Below are positions 1 to 8,413 of a DNA stretch of 43,336 bases, piece after piece. The stretch spans positions 1-43,336 of the forward strand of contig CANKAU010000017.1 of the NCBI GenBank assembly GCA_947479915.1. The letters run 5' to 3'. Source of the stretch: Chloroflexota bacterium. GTDB taxonomy: Bacteria > Chloroflexota > Dehalococcoidia > UBA2979. A program made the translations under genes and the position numbers. The notes below the pieces were generated by a model. That model searched no databases, was not told the origin of the DNA, and saw only the letters and a program-made list of their open reading frames with translations. Positions within the stretch are counted from its first letter, which is position 1; every line of letters starts with the position of its first letter.

Positions 1-108
1 CGGCGTGCCCTCGGTCTTGTTGCCAGTGCCACACGCGACGGCAAACGTCGCGCCGGCCACGGCGAGGGTCAGCAGCCCGGCGCGCCAGCCCTTCGCAGAT
101 ACGGTCAT
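1..108 (-). CDS. Lipoprotein, N-terminal fragment (runs off the window)
   Basis: Thirty-six codons run from an ATG at 108 down to the window edge. They encode a lipoprotein signal peptide: a Lys/Trp/Arg n-region, a hydrophobic core (residues 11-24) and a lipobox FAVAC with the lipidated Cys at residue 26, followed by a polar stretch. The mature protein is outside the window, so its function cannot be read. It is divergent from ppk1 and shares a Pho-box-like promoter region with it, so a phosphate-binding protein such as PstS is a reasonable guess, but only a guess. Confidence 0.75.
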   Translation of the reverse strand, partial: MTVSAKGWRAGLLTLAVAGATFAVACGTGNKTEGTP

Positions 109-171
109 GTGATGAGTCCCCTTTGAATAGCTTCGTTGGTGACGTCATCCTCTCAGCGCCCGGTTATGGCT

Positions 172-234
172 CGATTAAGGCTGTCCACGTCGCGGGCTTC
201 ACTCCACGCCGTGCACGCCTTGTCCGTTCCTTAA
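172..234. promoter_or_regulatory. Candidate Pho operator between lipoprotein and ppk1
   Basis: The divergent region between the lipoprotein start (108) and ppk1 (258) contains CGATTAAGG at 172-180 and the inverted CCTTAAC at 229-235. The same CGATTAAGG, followed within one base by CTGTC in both cases, occurs between phoX and the response regulator near 7.55 kb. Read on the other strand, the units (CTTAATC, CTTAACA) resemble the TTAA-core Pho boxes of cyanobacteria and Bacillus. The motif sharing is seen; the regulatory role is inferred. Confidence 0.4.
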
Positions 235-257
235 CATTGCTTCGATACGGTCTCAGC

Positions 258-2405
258 GTGAGACAGGACGATGACGACGTGGTGCTCGACGAGCCTGACG
301 GGAGCACGCTGACGGCGGCGTGGGACGCCGCCCTTGCGAACGACGACCCGAGCCTGTACCTGAACCGCGAGCTTTCGTGGCTCGACTTCAACGATCGCGT
401 CCTGAACGAGGCAGACGATCCGCGCAACCCGCTGCTGGAACGCGTCCGGTTCCTCGCCATCACTTCGTCCAACCTCGATGAGTTCTATGCGAAGCGCATC
501 GCCTGGCTGAAGCAGGCGCGCCGCTCCTCGCCCAACCGCCGCACGGTGGACGGCCGCACGCTGGCCGAGCAGGACGCCGAGATCGCTGACCGGTGCGCGG
601 CCATGCGCCGTGGCATCGAGGAGCGCTGGCACCTCGTCCTCGAGCCCGCGCTCGCCGCCGCCGGCGTCCGCATCGTCGATTTTCAGTCGCTCGACCAGGC
701 AGAACGCCGCCGACTCGAGGATTACTTCATGAGCTCGGTCTACCCGGTGCTCACGCCCCTCGTCGTCGACCCCAGCCACCCGTTCCCGTTCATCTCGGCG
801 AGCAGCGTGTCGCTGGCGCTCCGCATCCGCGACCCCCGTACCGGCATCGAGCGTTTCGGTCGCGTGAAGGTCCCGCAGAACCGCCCCCGCCTCGTCGAAG
901 TCGACGGCGGTCGCTTCGTGCTGCTGGAGGACCTGATCGCCGCCCACCTGCACGTGCTGTTCCCCGGCGTCGAGGTCGTGGAGCACAGCATGCTTCGCGT
1001 GCTGCGCAGCATTGAGTTCGAGACCGCCAGCGGCGAGGCCGCGGAGGATCTGCTCGATCTGGTGGAGCGCGAGGTGCGTCGACGTCGCCTCGCTGAGGCG
1101 GTCTGCCTCGAGGTCACCGGGACGTTGACGCCCGAGCGCGAGGAACTGCTGCTGGAAGAGCTGAACCTCACATCCAGCGATGTCGTGCTGTGCGAGGGCC
1201 CCCTCGGCCTCGCGGACCTTCAGCAGATCGCCGGGCTGCCGATGCCGGAGTTGTCCTTCCCCGTGACTGCTCCGGCGCCGCCACCACCCGCCTTCGCCAA
1301 CCTGAGCGACCGTGCGTTGTTCTTCAACGCGCTGCACACGGACGACATCCTGATTCACCACCCGTACGAGTCCTTCGACGGCTCGGTCGTGCGATTCTTC
1401 CAGGAGGCCGCGCACGACCCGGCTGTCCTCGCCATCAAGCACACCACCTACCGCACCTCGCCCGATTCGCCCATCCTGCGCGCGCTGATCGAGGCGTCCA
1501 CGCGCGGCAAGCAGGTCGCCGTGCTGGTGGAGCTGATGGCGCGCATGGACGAAGAGAACAATATCGAATGGGCGCGCCGCCTTGAGGAGGCGGGCATCCA
1601 CGTCGCCTACGGTGACCCCGGCCGCAAGATCCACAGCAAGATCTCGCTCGTGGTCCGCGAGGAGCCGACGGGCGTGATGCTGTACGGGCACATTGGCACC
1701 GGGAACTACAACTCGCGCACCGCGCGCGTCTACACCGACCTCGGGCTGCTCACGGCCGACCCGGAGATCTGCGGCGACCTGTTGCGCGTCTTCAACTACC
1801 TCACCGGCTTCTCCAACCAGCTCGAGACGGATCGTCTCCTCGTCGCGCCGGAGAGCCTGCGCTCGGAGCTCGAGGCGCGGATCCACCGGGAGATCGAGCA
1901 CGCCCGTGCGGGTCGCCCGGCACACGTCATCTTCAAGATGAACGCGCTGGAAGATCACGACTTCACGCGTCTGCTGTACCTCGCGGGCCGCGCCGGGGTG
2001 AAGGTCGATCTGATCATCCGGGGCATCAGCCGCCTGCGTCCGCGCGTTCCGGGGCTGAGCGACAACGTGCGCGTGATCAGCGTCATCGGCCGGTACCTGG
2101 AGCATTCGCGCGTCTACTACTTCGCGAACGACGGTCTGCCGGAATACTTCATCGGCAGCGCGGATCTGATGAAGCGCAACCTCGACGAGCGAATCGAGGT
2201 GCTGACGCCCGTCCGCCAGCCGGTGCATCAGGCGCGCATTGATGCGTTCCTGCGGCTGCTCCTCGCCGAGCGCCGCCAGGCCTGGGAACTGCACGACGCC
2301 ACGTGGTCGCGCCTCTCCACCGTCGACGGAGTCGGTATCCACGAGCGTCTGCGGGCCGCTGCCGGTGCAAGCGAGGCGATTCCGTTATCGGATCGCCGCG
2401 CGTAG
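258..2405 (+). CDS. ppk1: Polyphosphate kinase 1
   Basis: Polyphosphate kinase reversibly transfers the ATP gamma-phosphate to a growing polyphosphate chain. From the GTG at 258 the protein is 715 aa, the usual PPK1 length; the frame is open back to a TTG at 123, but the added residues do not look like PPK1. The order is N-terminal helical domain (LNRELSWLDFN, about residue 35), head domain and two phospholipase-D-like catalytic halves. The autophosphorylated His is H459 in KIHSK, the second active-site His is H616 in YLEHSR, and GHIGTGNYN is intact. The gene is followed 69 bp later by ppx, so synthesis and breakdown enzymes sit together, with a CHAD protein convergent to both. Catalytically complete by inspection; function is well supported. 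Confidence 0.96.
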   Translation: MRQDDDDVVLDEPDGSTLTAAWDAALANDDPSLYLNRELSWLDFNDRVLNEADDPRNPLLERVRFLAITSSNLDEFYAKRIAWLKQARRSSPNRRTVDGRTLAEQDAEIADRCAAMRRGIEERWHLVLEPALAAAGVRIVDFQSLDQAERRRLEDYFMSSVYPVLTPLVVDPSHPFPFISASSVSLALRIRDPRTGIERFGRVKVPQNRPRLVEVDGGRFVLLEDLIAAHLHVLFPGVEVVEHSMLRVLRSIEFETASGEAAEDLLDLVEREVRRRRLAEAVCLEVTGTLTPEREELLLEELNLTSSDVVLCEGPLGLADLQQIAGLPMPELSFPVTAPAPPPPAFANLSDRALFFNALHTDDILIHHPYESFDGSVVRFFQEAAHDPAVLAIKHTTYRTSPDSPILRALIEASTRGKQVAVLVELMARMDEENNIEWARRLEEAGIHVAYGDPGRKIHSKISLVVREEPTGVMLYGHIGTGNYNSRTARVYTDLGLLTADPEICGDLLRVFNYLTGFSNQLETDRLLVAPESLRSELEARIHREIEHARAGRPAHVIFKMNALEDHDFTRLLYLAGRAGVKVDLIIRGISRLRPRVPGLSDNVRVISVIGRYLEHSRVYYFANDGLPEYFIGSADLMKRNLDERIEVLTPVRQPVHQARIDAFLRLLLAERRQAWELHDATWSRLSTVDGVGIHERLRAAAGASEAIPLSDRRA

Positions 2406-2474
2406 GCCATGCCGCTGACGCGCGATACGCTGTTCACTCATCCTCATCACCCCTCCCCGGGATCGTGGAGCGCG

Positions 2475-3959
2475 ATGTCCGTTCCCATTGCCGCGATCGA
2501 TGTCGGTTCCAACTCGGTGCGCGTCGCCGTGATGTCTCGCAGCGCGCACGGCGGGCTCGACGTCATCGAGGAAGCCCGCGCCGTCCCGCGCCTGATCCGC
2601 GACGTGGAGGAGCACGGCAAGTTCCGCCCCGAGACGATGGAGTACCTGGTGGGTGTCCTCGGGGACTTCCGGCGGATCGCCGACGCGGCGGGGGCGGAGA
2701 TCGTCGCCGTCGCTACCTCGGCCACGCGCGACGCGAAGAATGGCCCCGCGCTCGTTGAGCGCATCCGCGCGGAGCTCGGCATCGAACTGCGCGTGATCAC
2801 GGGCGACGAGGAAGCGCAGCTCGCCTTCCTCGGCGCGACCTTCACGCTGCCGGTCACGGACGGCGTGGTCATGGACATCGGCGGCGGCAGCATGGAGGTC
2901 GTGCGGTTCGAGGATCGGCGCGCCGTGCAGACCTGGACGCTCCCCCTGGGCGCGGTCCGGCTGACCGACCGCTACCTCCCATCCGACCCGCTGGCGACCT
3001 CGGAGCTCAGGAAGCTGCGGCAGCACATCGGCGAGGAGATCGCGAAGGCGGGCATCCCACAGCTCGAGGCCGGCGCGACGCTGGTCGGCACCGGCGGCAC
3101 GATCCGGAACCTCGGCAAGATCGACCGCACGCGCCACACCTACCCGCTCTCACGCCTGCACGGGTACGAGGTCTCGCGCGGCGAGATGCGACGCGTGGTG
3201 GACCTGGTGCAGATGCGCTCCGTCTCCGAACGCCGCTCGATCGGCGGCCTGAACGAGGATCGCGCCGACACGATCGTTGCGGGCGGCCTCGTCGTCGAGG
3301 CGATGATGAACGCACTGGATGCGCCGTCGCTGATCGTCTCGGGGCAGGGACTGCGCGAGGGCATGGTGCTCAATTGCGCGCCGGAGCCGTTGCCCGGTCT
3401 TGAGGCCCTGCGCTGGGCGGCCGCTCGCGCCACGGTGGCGCGCTTCGTCCCCGGCGCCGTCGAGGTCGCAGAGCGACGACTCGAGATCCTGCAGGCGCTC
3501 TCGCTGGCGGTCGGACTGGAGATCGCACCGGAGTTCGTGGACGCGCTGGCAGCCGCCGCGCTGGTGCTGGATATCGGCCGGTGCGTGGACTACTACAACC
3601 GCGAGCGCCACGCGGAGTGGCTGCTGCTGGAGCACGGACTGGACGGCTGGTCACACCGCGAGCTCGCGCTGATCTGCGCCCTCGTGCGGCAGGCACACCA
3701 GGAGAAATACACGCCGGCCACCTACCGTCCGCTGATCGAGGCACGCGACCACGAGTCGATCGCCATCGGCGGCACGCTGCTCGCGCTGGCCGAGGCGATC
3801 GCGGCGCGTCGTCCGGAAACCGACGTCACCCCGATCGCCTGGCGTCGCGAAGGCGACGCGCTGGCCATCAGCGATGCTCAGCTCGGCCAGTGGAACCCGA
3901 ACGGCCTCGCCGGTCGCTTCAAGCGATCGTTTGGCCTCGACCTCTCGTTCGCCGGCTAG
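2475..3959 (+). CDS. ppx: Exopolyphosphatase / guanosine pentaphosphatase (Ppx/GppA family)
   Basis: This 494-aa protein belongs to the ASKHA-fold Ppx/GppA family that releases phosphate from polyphosphate ends or hydrolyses pppGpp. Seen in order: the phosphate-1 motif AAIDVGSNSVRV at the N-terminus, a TSATRDAKN segment, GDEEAQLAFLGA, the glycine-rich MDIGGGSMEV, GTGGTIRNLGKI and SGQGLREGM. A C-terminal helical, HD-like domain contains RERHAEWLLLEHGLDG. The ATG at 2475 is preferred because GGAG lies 4 bases upstream and the conserved fold begins at once; an upstream in-frame ATG at 2409 would add 22 unconserved residues. It follows ppk1 directly. Sequence alone cannot say whether polyphosphate or pppGpp is the main substrate; the neighbours favour polyphosphate. 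Confidence 0.92.
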   Translation: MSVPIAAIDVGSNSVRVAVMSRSAHGGLDVIEEARAVPRLIRDVEEHGKFRPETMEYLVGVLGDFRRIADAAGAEIVAVATSATRDAKNGPALVERIRAELGIELRVITGDEEAQLAFLGATFTLPVTDGVVMDIGGGSMEVVRFEDRRAVQTWTLPLGAVRLTDRYLPSDPLATSELRKLRQHIGEEIAKAGIPQLEAGATLVGTGGTIRNLGKIDRTRHTYPLSRLHGYEVSRGEMRRVVDLVQMRSVSERRSIGGLNEDRADTIVAGGLVVEAMMNALDAPSLIVSGQGLREGMVLNCAPEPLPGLEALRWAAARATVARFVPGAVEVAERRLEILQALSLAVGLEIAPEFVDALAAAALVLDIGRCVDYYNRERHAEWLLLEHGLDGWSHRELALICALVRQAHQEKYTPATYRPLIEARDHESIAIGGTLLALAEAIAARRPETDVTPIAWRREGDALAISDAQLGQWNPNGLAGRFKRSFGLDLSFAG

Positions 3960-3962
3960 GCG

Positions 3963-5705
3963 TCAGGGCCGACGGCCGCGGAAGAAGCGCACGAACGACT
4001 GCAACGTCCGACCGGGCCCTGGGTAGATGGGCGCGGGTACGCTGCTGCTCGCCGGCGGAATGATCGTCACCGCCGTCGGCCGAGGTGCGACCGCGGGAGA
4101 GGGATCGGGCTCCGGTGCCGAGAGCGGCTCGGGTTCGGGCGCAGGAGGCTCCGGATCCGGTGCTCGCAGCACGCGCTGCAGCCGCCCGAAGTCACGCAAC
4201 ACCCCGGCGCGCGCGCGCGGGAACGACCGCACGATGCCGCGCGACCGCGTTTCGTGGCGCTCCATGAGGCGTCCGATCATCACCAGCGTGTCCGCGGGCA
4301 GCTCTCCGGGAAGATCGCGCACCATGTCGCGCAGCCGCAGGTCCGTCGTCGCGAGATCCTGCAGTTCGCCGAGCAGATCTTGGAGCGCGCGCAACGAGGT
4401 GAGCGCCCGCGCACCGCTGCGCCCGAACAGGTCGACGAAGAACTCCACCGAGTACCGCAGGCGCTTGCCGCGGATGCGCAGCGCGTGGAATTGCACGTGA
4501 GGCGAGTCGCGTCGTAGCGCTCGTGCGTCCGCCTCGAAGCGGCGGTAGCGCCGCAGGATGATGCGCCGCGCCTCGTCCCGCGAGGCGACCTCGGCCACAC
4601 CGGCCTCCGGGCCCGCGAGCAGCACCCGGCGCAACGTCGCGACGAGGCGCGCGTAGCGCTCCCCGTCCATCACGGCCAGCAACTCCGTACGTGCCTGCGC
4701 GTGCTGGCGCTCGAACTGGGTGACGAGGGGCGCGAGCGCCGTCGCCTCCGCCCACCCGGCCACGTCGCGCAGCCCGGCGATGTGCTCCAGCTGCACGTCG
4801 AGGTCACGCACGGCGCCGAGGGACTGCGCGAACCAGCGCAGCTCATCGCGGGTGTCCATCAGGGCCCGCGGCAGCACACCGTCGAACACCCGGAGCGCGG
4901 CGCGCAGGCGGCGCGTGGCGACCCGCATGTCATGCAGCTGCTCGACGTCCTCGCCGAGCGCCGTGCCGGCCTCGCGAGCGAGGAACTCCGCGGCGCGACG
5001 GCGGATCACGGCGTACGCGCGATCGACAGCACGGTCGTCCGAGGCGATCTCCGTGGGGCCAAGGTCGGGCACGCCGGGCGTCAGCCCGGCAATCGCAAGA
5101 CCAGACGCGAACTTGCTGTCGGCCGCCGGCGTCAGACCGCACTCAGTGCGGATCGCGGTCACGAACGCATCGAGAGCGCCGAGGCTGCCCGCAGCGACCT
5201 CCTCGATCTCGACGCGACGGAGCACGCCCGACGTGCCGCCGGGCGCCTCGATCGCCGTCTCGTCGAGCGCGATCTCCGCGATGACCACCTCGCCGCGGCG
5301 GACGAGCCACGCGCGGCGGTGCGTGGCGACGGTGAACAGCGGTGCTGGCGCGTGGCCGCGCAACATCAGTTGCAGGCGACGACCGACGGCGGACGGTTCT
5401 TCGATCGCATCGGGGAGGCCGCCCGGAACAGTGAACTCCGCCCGCGACACCGGGCCACTGCCGCGCGTCGGCCGCCCCTTCAGCGTGGTCTCGAAGGCAT
5501 CGGCCACGGCACGCACGCGCAGCGTGTACGCGGCGTTAAAGACGCGCCAATCCGGGGTGTCGAAGTAGGTGTCGCGCTGGTGCTTCGGCGGGCGCGCCTC
5601 CAGCGAGAAGGCGGCATGAGACGGCTGCGTGCGCAACCAGCGGTCGACGGCCTCCAGGTCGGGGGCGTCAAACTGCCACTCGATTTCCTGCGAGGTCTCA
5701 GCCAT
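3963..5705 (-). CDS. CYTH-CHAD domain protein (polyphosphate-associated)
   Basis: A 580-aa protein convergent with ppx (3 bp between stops). Residues 1-200 form a CYTH triphosphate-tunnel domain: EIEWQF start, DTYFDTPDW, LRVR, LKGR and an EIALDE strand. The usual ExExK opening is EIEWQ here, so the last Lys is Gln. Residues about 225-500 are a CHAD domain, an all-helical, basic module that binds polyphosphate, with HDMRVATRRLRAALRVF and RDLDVQLEHI. The C-terminal 80 residues are a Pro/Glu/Ala-rich low-complexity tail ending in a basic stretch. CHAD proteins are known to locate to polyphosphate granules, which fits the ppk1-ppx neighbours. Whether the CYTH half is an active triphosphatase is uncertain because of the altered opening motif. 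Confidence 0.9.
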   Translation of the reverse strand: MAETSQEIEWQFDAPDLEAVDRWLRTQPSHAAFSLEARPPKHQRDTYFDTPDWRVFNAAYTLRVRAVADAFETTLKGRPTRGSGPVSRAEFTVPGGLPDAIEEPSAVGRRLQLMLRGHAPAPLFTVATHRRAWLVRRGEVVIAEIALDETAIEAPGGTSGVLRRVEIEEVAAGSLGALDAFVTAIRTECGLTPAADSKFASGLAIAGLTPGVPDLGPTEIASDDRAVDRAYAVIRRRAAEFLAREAGTALGEDVEQLHDMRVATRRLRAALRVFDGVLPRALMDTRDELRWFAQSLGAVRDLDVQLEHIAGLRDVAGWAEATALAPLVTQFERQHAQARTELLAVMDGERYARLVATLRRVLLAGPEAGVAEVASRDEARRIILRRYRRFEADARALRRDSPHVQFHALRIRGKRLRYSVEFFVDLFGRSGARALTSLRALQDLLGELQDLATTDLRLRDMVRDLPGELPADTLVMIGRLMERHETRSRGIVRSFPRARAGVLRDFGRLQRVLRAPDPEPPAPEPEPLSAPEPDPSPAVAPRPTAVTIIPPASSSVPAPIYPGPGRTLQSFVRFFRGRRP

Positions 5706-5786
5706 GGCGGTCCCCGTCTGGCGGCCTGTCCCGCCGGGCGCGCGTGATGTCCATGGTACCGGTGTCGTCCTCAGACAGGGACGGAA

Positions 5787-5819
5787 CGGGGTGGGTGATC
5801 GGGGAAATCACCCACCCCG
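5787..5819 (-). terminator. Hairpin terminator after phoX
   Basis: A perfect 13-bp stem with a 7-nt loop begins 24 bases after the phoX stop codon. There is no real U-tract on the phoX side (only TT after the stem), as with the other strong hairpins in this window. It also separates phoX from the CYTH-CHAD gene. Confidence 0.65.
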
Positions 5820-5842
5820 GTTGGAGCCGGACGTACGGAGGG

Positions 5843-7429
5843 TTACTTCCGGCCGATCTCCGGAGCCACGTAGATGGCGAGGAGCTGACCGTCCTCGACC
5901 AGCTCGGGCTCCGTCGTCGCGATGCTGCGGTGCGCCTGCACCACGGCGAGGAACCAGCCGTCACCGAGGACGCTCGAGGCGTCCACAATGCCGGAGGACT
6001 CCTCGTCGGCGGTCAGGAACTGCGGCGTGTTGAACAGCGGCTCGAAGAAGACGGGGTTGTGGTAGGCCACCTCCACGAACGCCTTCGACTCGATGCCGTA
6101 GAGCCACACGCGCGCGATGCGCGGGGCGTTGCCCGGGTCCTCCTGCAGCAGGATGCGGCCCTGGGCGTCGATGCACAGGTTGTCCAGCATCCGCTGGCCT
6201 TCGGTGCCCTTGAGCAGCGCCGTCAGCGTGCCACCCTTCTCCGGGGCGTCGAAGTCGTCGAACTTCAGGTTCCAGAGGCGGCTGTTCGTGGTGATGCTTG
6301 CCGTGGTGACGAAGTAGAGGCTGCCGCGGTTGGCGATACGCGGGTCCCACGCGCCGTCCTCGATGCGCATCATGCGCAGGACGTTCTTCGAGATCGCGTC
6401 CTTCTCGATGTCGACCTGCGCCATGCCGCTGACGTCACCGGCGGTGCCGAGCTCGACGAGCTCGAAGCGCGAGGAGGCGACGTAGCCGCTGGCCGCGTCG
6501 CCGAGGCCGAAGTCGTTCGACTCCTCGGTGGTCTTCGGCAGGCGGACGCCGTACAGCTTGCCGTTGGTCAGGCCGGCGCGCTCGATCTCGCTGCCGGTCT
6601 CCTGCTTCGTGCCGATGTAGATGAAGAGCTGGCACGGGCCGCTCTCCGCCTTCGGCTCGGTGTTCACGTTGCCGTCGTCCAGGACGACGACGATGGTCTT
6701 GTCCTTGCCGTGTGGGCTGGCGACCACGTTCTCCCACGGGCCGCGGCCCATGCGCGGAAGCTCCCACATCTGGCCGGCGTTCGGGCCGGTGGCGATCGTC
6801 GCCCAGGCGCGGCCGTTCTCGTTCTCCTCGCCGTTCATGAACAGGCGGGCCGTGGTGCCCTTCGTACCGTTCAGGAACGCGGCCGCATCCGGCAGGTCGG
6901 CGGAGCAGAGGCGCGTGATCACGGTGGTGCCCGTCTTGTAGCTCTTCGACGGCGCGTCCCACGAGTAGACGCTGGCGGCGGCGGGCACCAGGTCCTCGCC
7001 GGCGACCACCTTCAGCGTGGACTTCTCGATCGTCCACTTGGACACAAAGGCGCCCTTGGAGCCGGACTTACGCACGGTGCCCAGGGCCGCACCGAGTTCG
7101 TGGTTCATCAGCACGGTGAAGCGGTCCGTGCCGGGGATGAGGCCCAGGCCGTCCGGGATGCCGACCATGCGGTAGCCGTTCTCGGCGGGCTTGTCGCGCA
7201 CCGTCAGGAGCGGCTGCACGTCCACGCCGTTCATCGACGGCAGCAGGTACGGCATCACCGTGGTGCCGGGCGCGGTCTTCACGGCCGCCGAGGCGGTGCG
7301 AAGGCCGCCACCGAGGACGCCGTCCAGCAGCAGCATCCCGGCGGCACCCAGGCCACCTCGGAGCAGCGTGCGCCGCGAGACCGTGCCGCGGATCGCGGCT
7401 CCTGCGTTGTCCTGTTCGAGGGAAGTCAT
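5843..7429 (-). CDS. phoX: PhoX-like secreted phosphatase (DUF839), Tat substrate
   Basis: A 528-aa protein with a twin-arginine signal (SRRTLLRGG, Arg19-Arg20, then a hydrophobic stretch to about residue 48), so it is exported folded. The body matches the PhoX/DUF839 beta-propeller family, whose studied members are calcium- and iron-dependent alkaline phosphatases releasing phosphate from organic esters. Visible family features are TVLMNHEL near residue 105, MNGEENENGRAW near residue 200 and ENVVASPHGKD in the middle. The start is supported by GGAG just upstream. It is divergent from a PhoB-like regulator with Pho-box-like sequence between them, and polyphosphate genes lie beyond its terminator. 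Some DUF839 proteins are not phosphatases, so activity rests on family and context. Confidence 0.85.
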   Translation of the reverse strand: MTSLEQDNAGAAIRGTVSRRTLLRGGLGAAGMLLLDGVLGGGLRTASAAVKTAPGTTVMPYLLPSMNGVDVQPLLTVRDKPAENGYRMVGIPDGLGLIPGTDRFTVLMNHELGAALGTVRKSGSKGAFVSKWTIEKSTLKVVAGEDLVPAAASVYSWDAPSKSYKTGTTVITRLCSADLPDAAAFLNGTKGTTARLFMNGEENENGRAWATIATGPNAGQMWELPRMGRGPWENVVASPHGKDKTIVVVLDDGNVNTEPKAESGPCQLFIYIGTKQETGSEIERAGLTNGKLYGVRLPKTTEESNDFGLGDAASGYVASSRFELVELGTAGDVSGMAQVDIEKDAISKNVLRMMRIEDGAWDPRIANRGSLYFVTTASITTNSRLWNLKFDDFDAPEKGGTLTALLKGTEGQRMLDNLCIDAQGRILLQEDPGNAPRIARVWLYGIESKAFVEVAYHNPVFFEPLFNTPQFLTADEESSGIVDASSVLGDGWFLAVVQAHRSIATTEPELVEDGQLLAIYVAPEIGRK

Positions 7430-7488
7430 TCGTGCTCCGGGAAAATGCTAGTCAGATCAAGGTGTTGAGGCCGATTCTCACGACCGAA

Positions 7489-7510
7489 GTTCAAGGCCAG
7501 TTCATCGGCA
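7489..7510. promoter_or_regulatory. GTTCA direct repeat, PHO-box-like
   Basis: Two 11-base units stand head to tail, GTTCAAGGCCA (7489-7499) and GTTCATCGGCA (7500-7510). An 11-base direct repeat with a GTTCA core is the form of the PhoP box of Streptomyces. It lies 60 bases upstream of phoX and 107 bases upstream of the response regulator. The repeat is seen; the binding role is inferred. Confidence 0.45.
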
Positions 7511-7520
7511 CATTTGGGTG

Positions 7521-7567
7521 CGGTTAAGGGGCCGACGAGACCGAGGCCCGCTGACAGGCCTTAATCG
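7521..7567. promoter_or_regulatory. Inverted TTAAGG/CCTTAA pair, second candidate Pho operator
   Basis: CGGTTAAGG (7522-7530 region) faces CCTTAATCGG (7559-7568), 35 bases start to start. The right half, read on the minus strand, is CGATTAAGGCCTGTC, nearly the same as the sequence at 172-186 beside ppk1. The pair lies just upstream of the response-regulator start at 7617, where autoregulation would act. Confidence 0.4.
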
Positions 7568-7616
7568 GACCTTCATTCCGCGCGTGGATACTCACGGCGA
7601 AGCGACAGGAGCCGAT

Positions 7617-8369
7617 GTGTCCTCGATGCTCGTGGTGGAAGACGACGAGACGATCGCCGAGGTCGTCGCGTACCAGCTCAAGCGCGAGGGACATACGGTG
7701 GCTGTCGCCAGCGACGGCGTGCGGGCGCTGGAGCTGCTGAAGGCCGACCCCATCGACCTCGTCATCCTCGACCTGATGCTGCCGCGGCTGTCGGGGCTCG
7801 AAGTGCTGCGGGTCCTCCGGCGCGACTCGACGACGCCGGTGATCGTGGTGAGCGCGCGCGACGGCGACGCGGATCAGGTCGCGGCGCTGGACCTGGGCGC
7901 GGATGACTACGTCACGAAGCCCTTCTCCGTGCGGCAGCTCCTCGCCCGCGTTGCGGCTGTGCTGCGACGCGCCGCACCTCCGCCGCCCGCCGACGATCCG
8001 CCGGAGTGCGACGTGGTCATCGACGCGACACGCCACGAGGTGCGGAAGCGCGGGCAGGTCATCCCGCTCGCGCCCAAGGAGTTCGAGCTGCTGCTCTTCC
8101 TCGCGGAGCGCGCCAACCGGGTCTGCTCACGCGACTCGGTGCTGAACTCCGTGTGGGGCTATGGGTACGAGGGCGAGACCCGCACGGTGGACGTCCACGT
8201 CCACTGGATCCGCCGCAAGCTGGAGGACGAGCCGGCGAACCCTCGGCTGCTGGTCACGGTGCGGCAGTACGGCTACAAGCTCGTCACGCAGCTGCCCGGG
8301 CAACCCCCGCAGGTCGCACTCGTCGCGGCGCCCCAGGGCGCGGTCGCCCGCCATCCCGAGGCGATCTGA
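7617..8369 (+). CDS. PhoB/OmpR-family response regulator
   Basis: A 250-aa two-domain transcription factor. The receiver domain has the acidic pocket EDDE (residues 8-11), phospho-acceptor Asp52 in VILDLMLPRLSG, the switch residue in IVVSARDG and the conserved Lys in YVTKPF. A PPPPADDPP linker leads to a winged-helix OmpR/PhoB DNA-binding domain (LAPKEFELL, VWGYGYEGETRTVDVHV, RRKLEDEP, RQYGYKL). A short Pro/Ala tail follows. GTG 7617 is chosen because AGGAG (7607-7611) lies 5 bases before it; the frame is open further upstream but without homology. No histidine kinase is adjacent, so it is an orphan here. Its place opposite phoX suggests control of the phosphate-starvation regulon, which is inferred and so no symbol is given. 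Confidence 0.92.
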   Translation: MSSMLVVEDDETIAEVVAYQLKREGHTVAVASDGVRALELLKADPIDLVILDLMLPRLSGLEVLRVLRRDSTTPVIVVSARDGDADQVAALDLGADDYVTKPFSVRQLLARVAAVLRRAAPPPPADDPPECDVVIDATRHEVRKRGQVIPLAPKEFELLLFLAERANRVCSRDSVLNSVWGYGYEGETRTVDVHVHWIRRKLEDEPANPRLLVTVRQYGYKLVTQLPGQPPQVALVAAPQGAVARHPEAI

Positions 8370-8413
8370 CAGAACGCCGTCGGAGCGTGACCTCCGGTGC
8401 GGCCGCTTCGCCC

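Noticed and set aside
231-2342. 703-codon open frame on the minus strand across ppk1
   Set aside because: Its translation is low-complexity His/Arg/Ala-rich with no domain; it is an antisense shadow of a GC-rich, codon-biased gene that has all PPK1 motifs.
5744-7468. 574-codon open frame on the plus strand opposite phoX
   Set aside because: Shadow frame; the minus strand has a Tat signal and DUF839 motifs, the plus frame has nothing recognisable.
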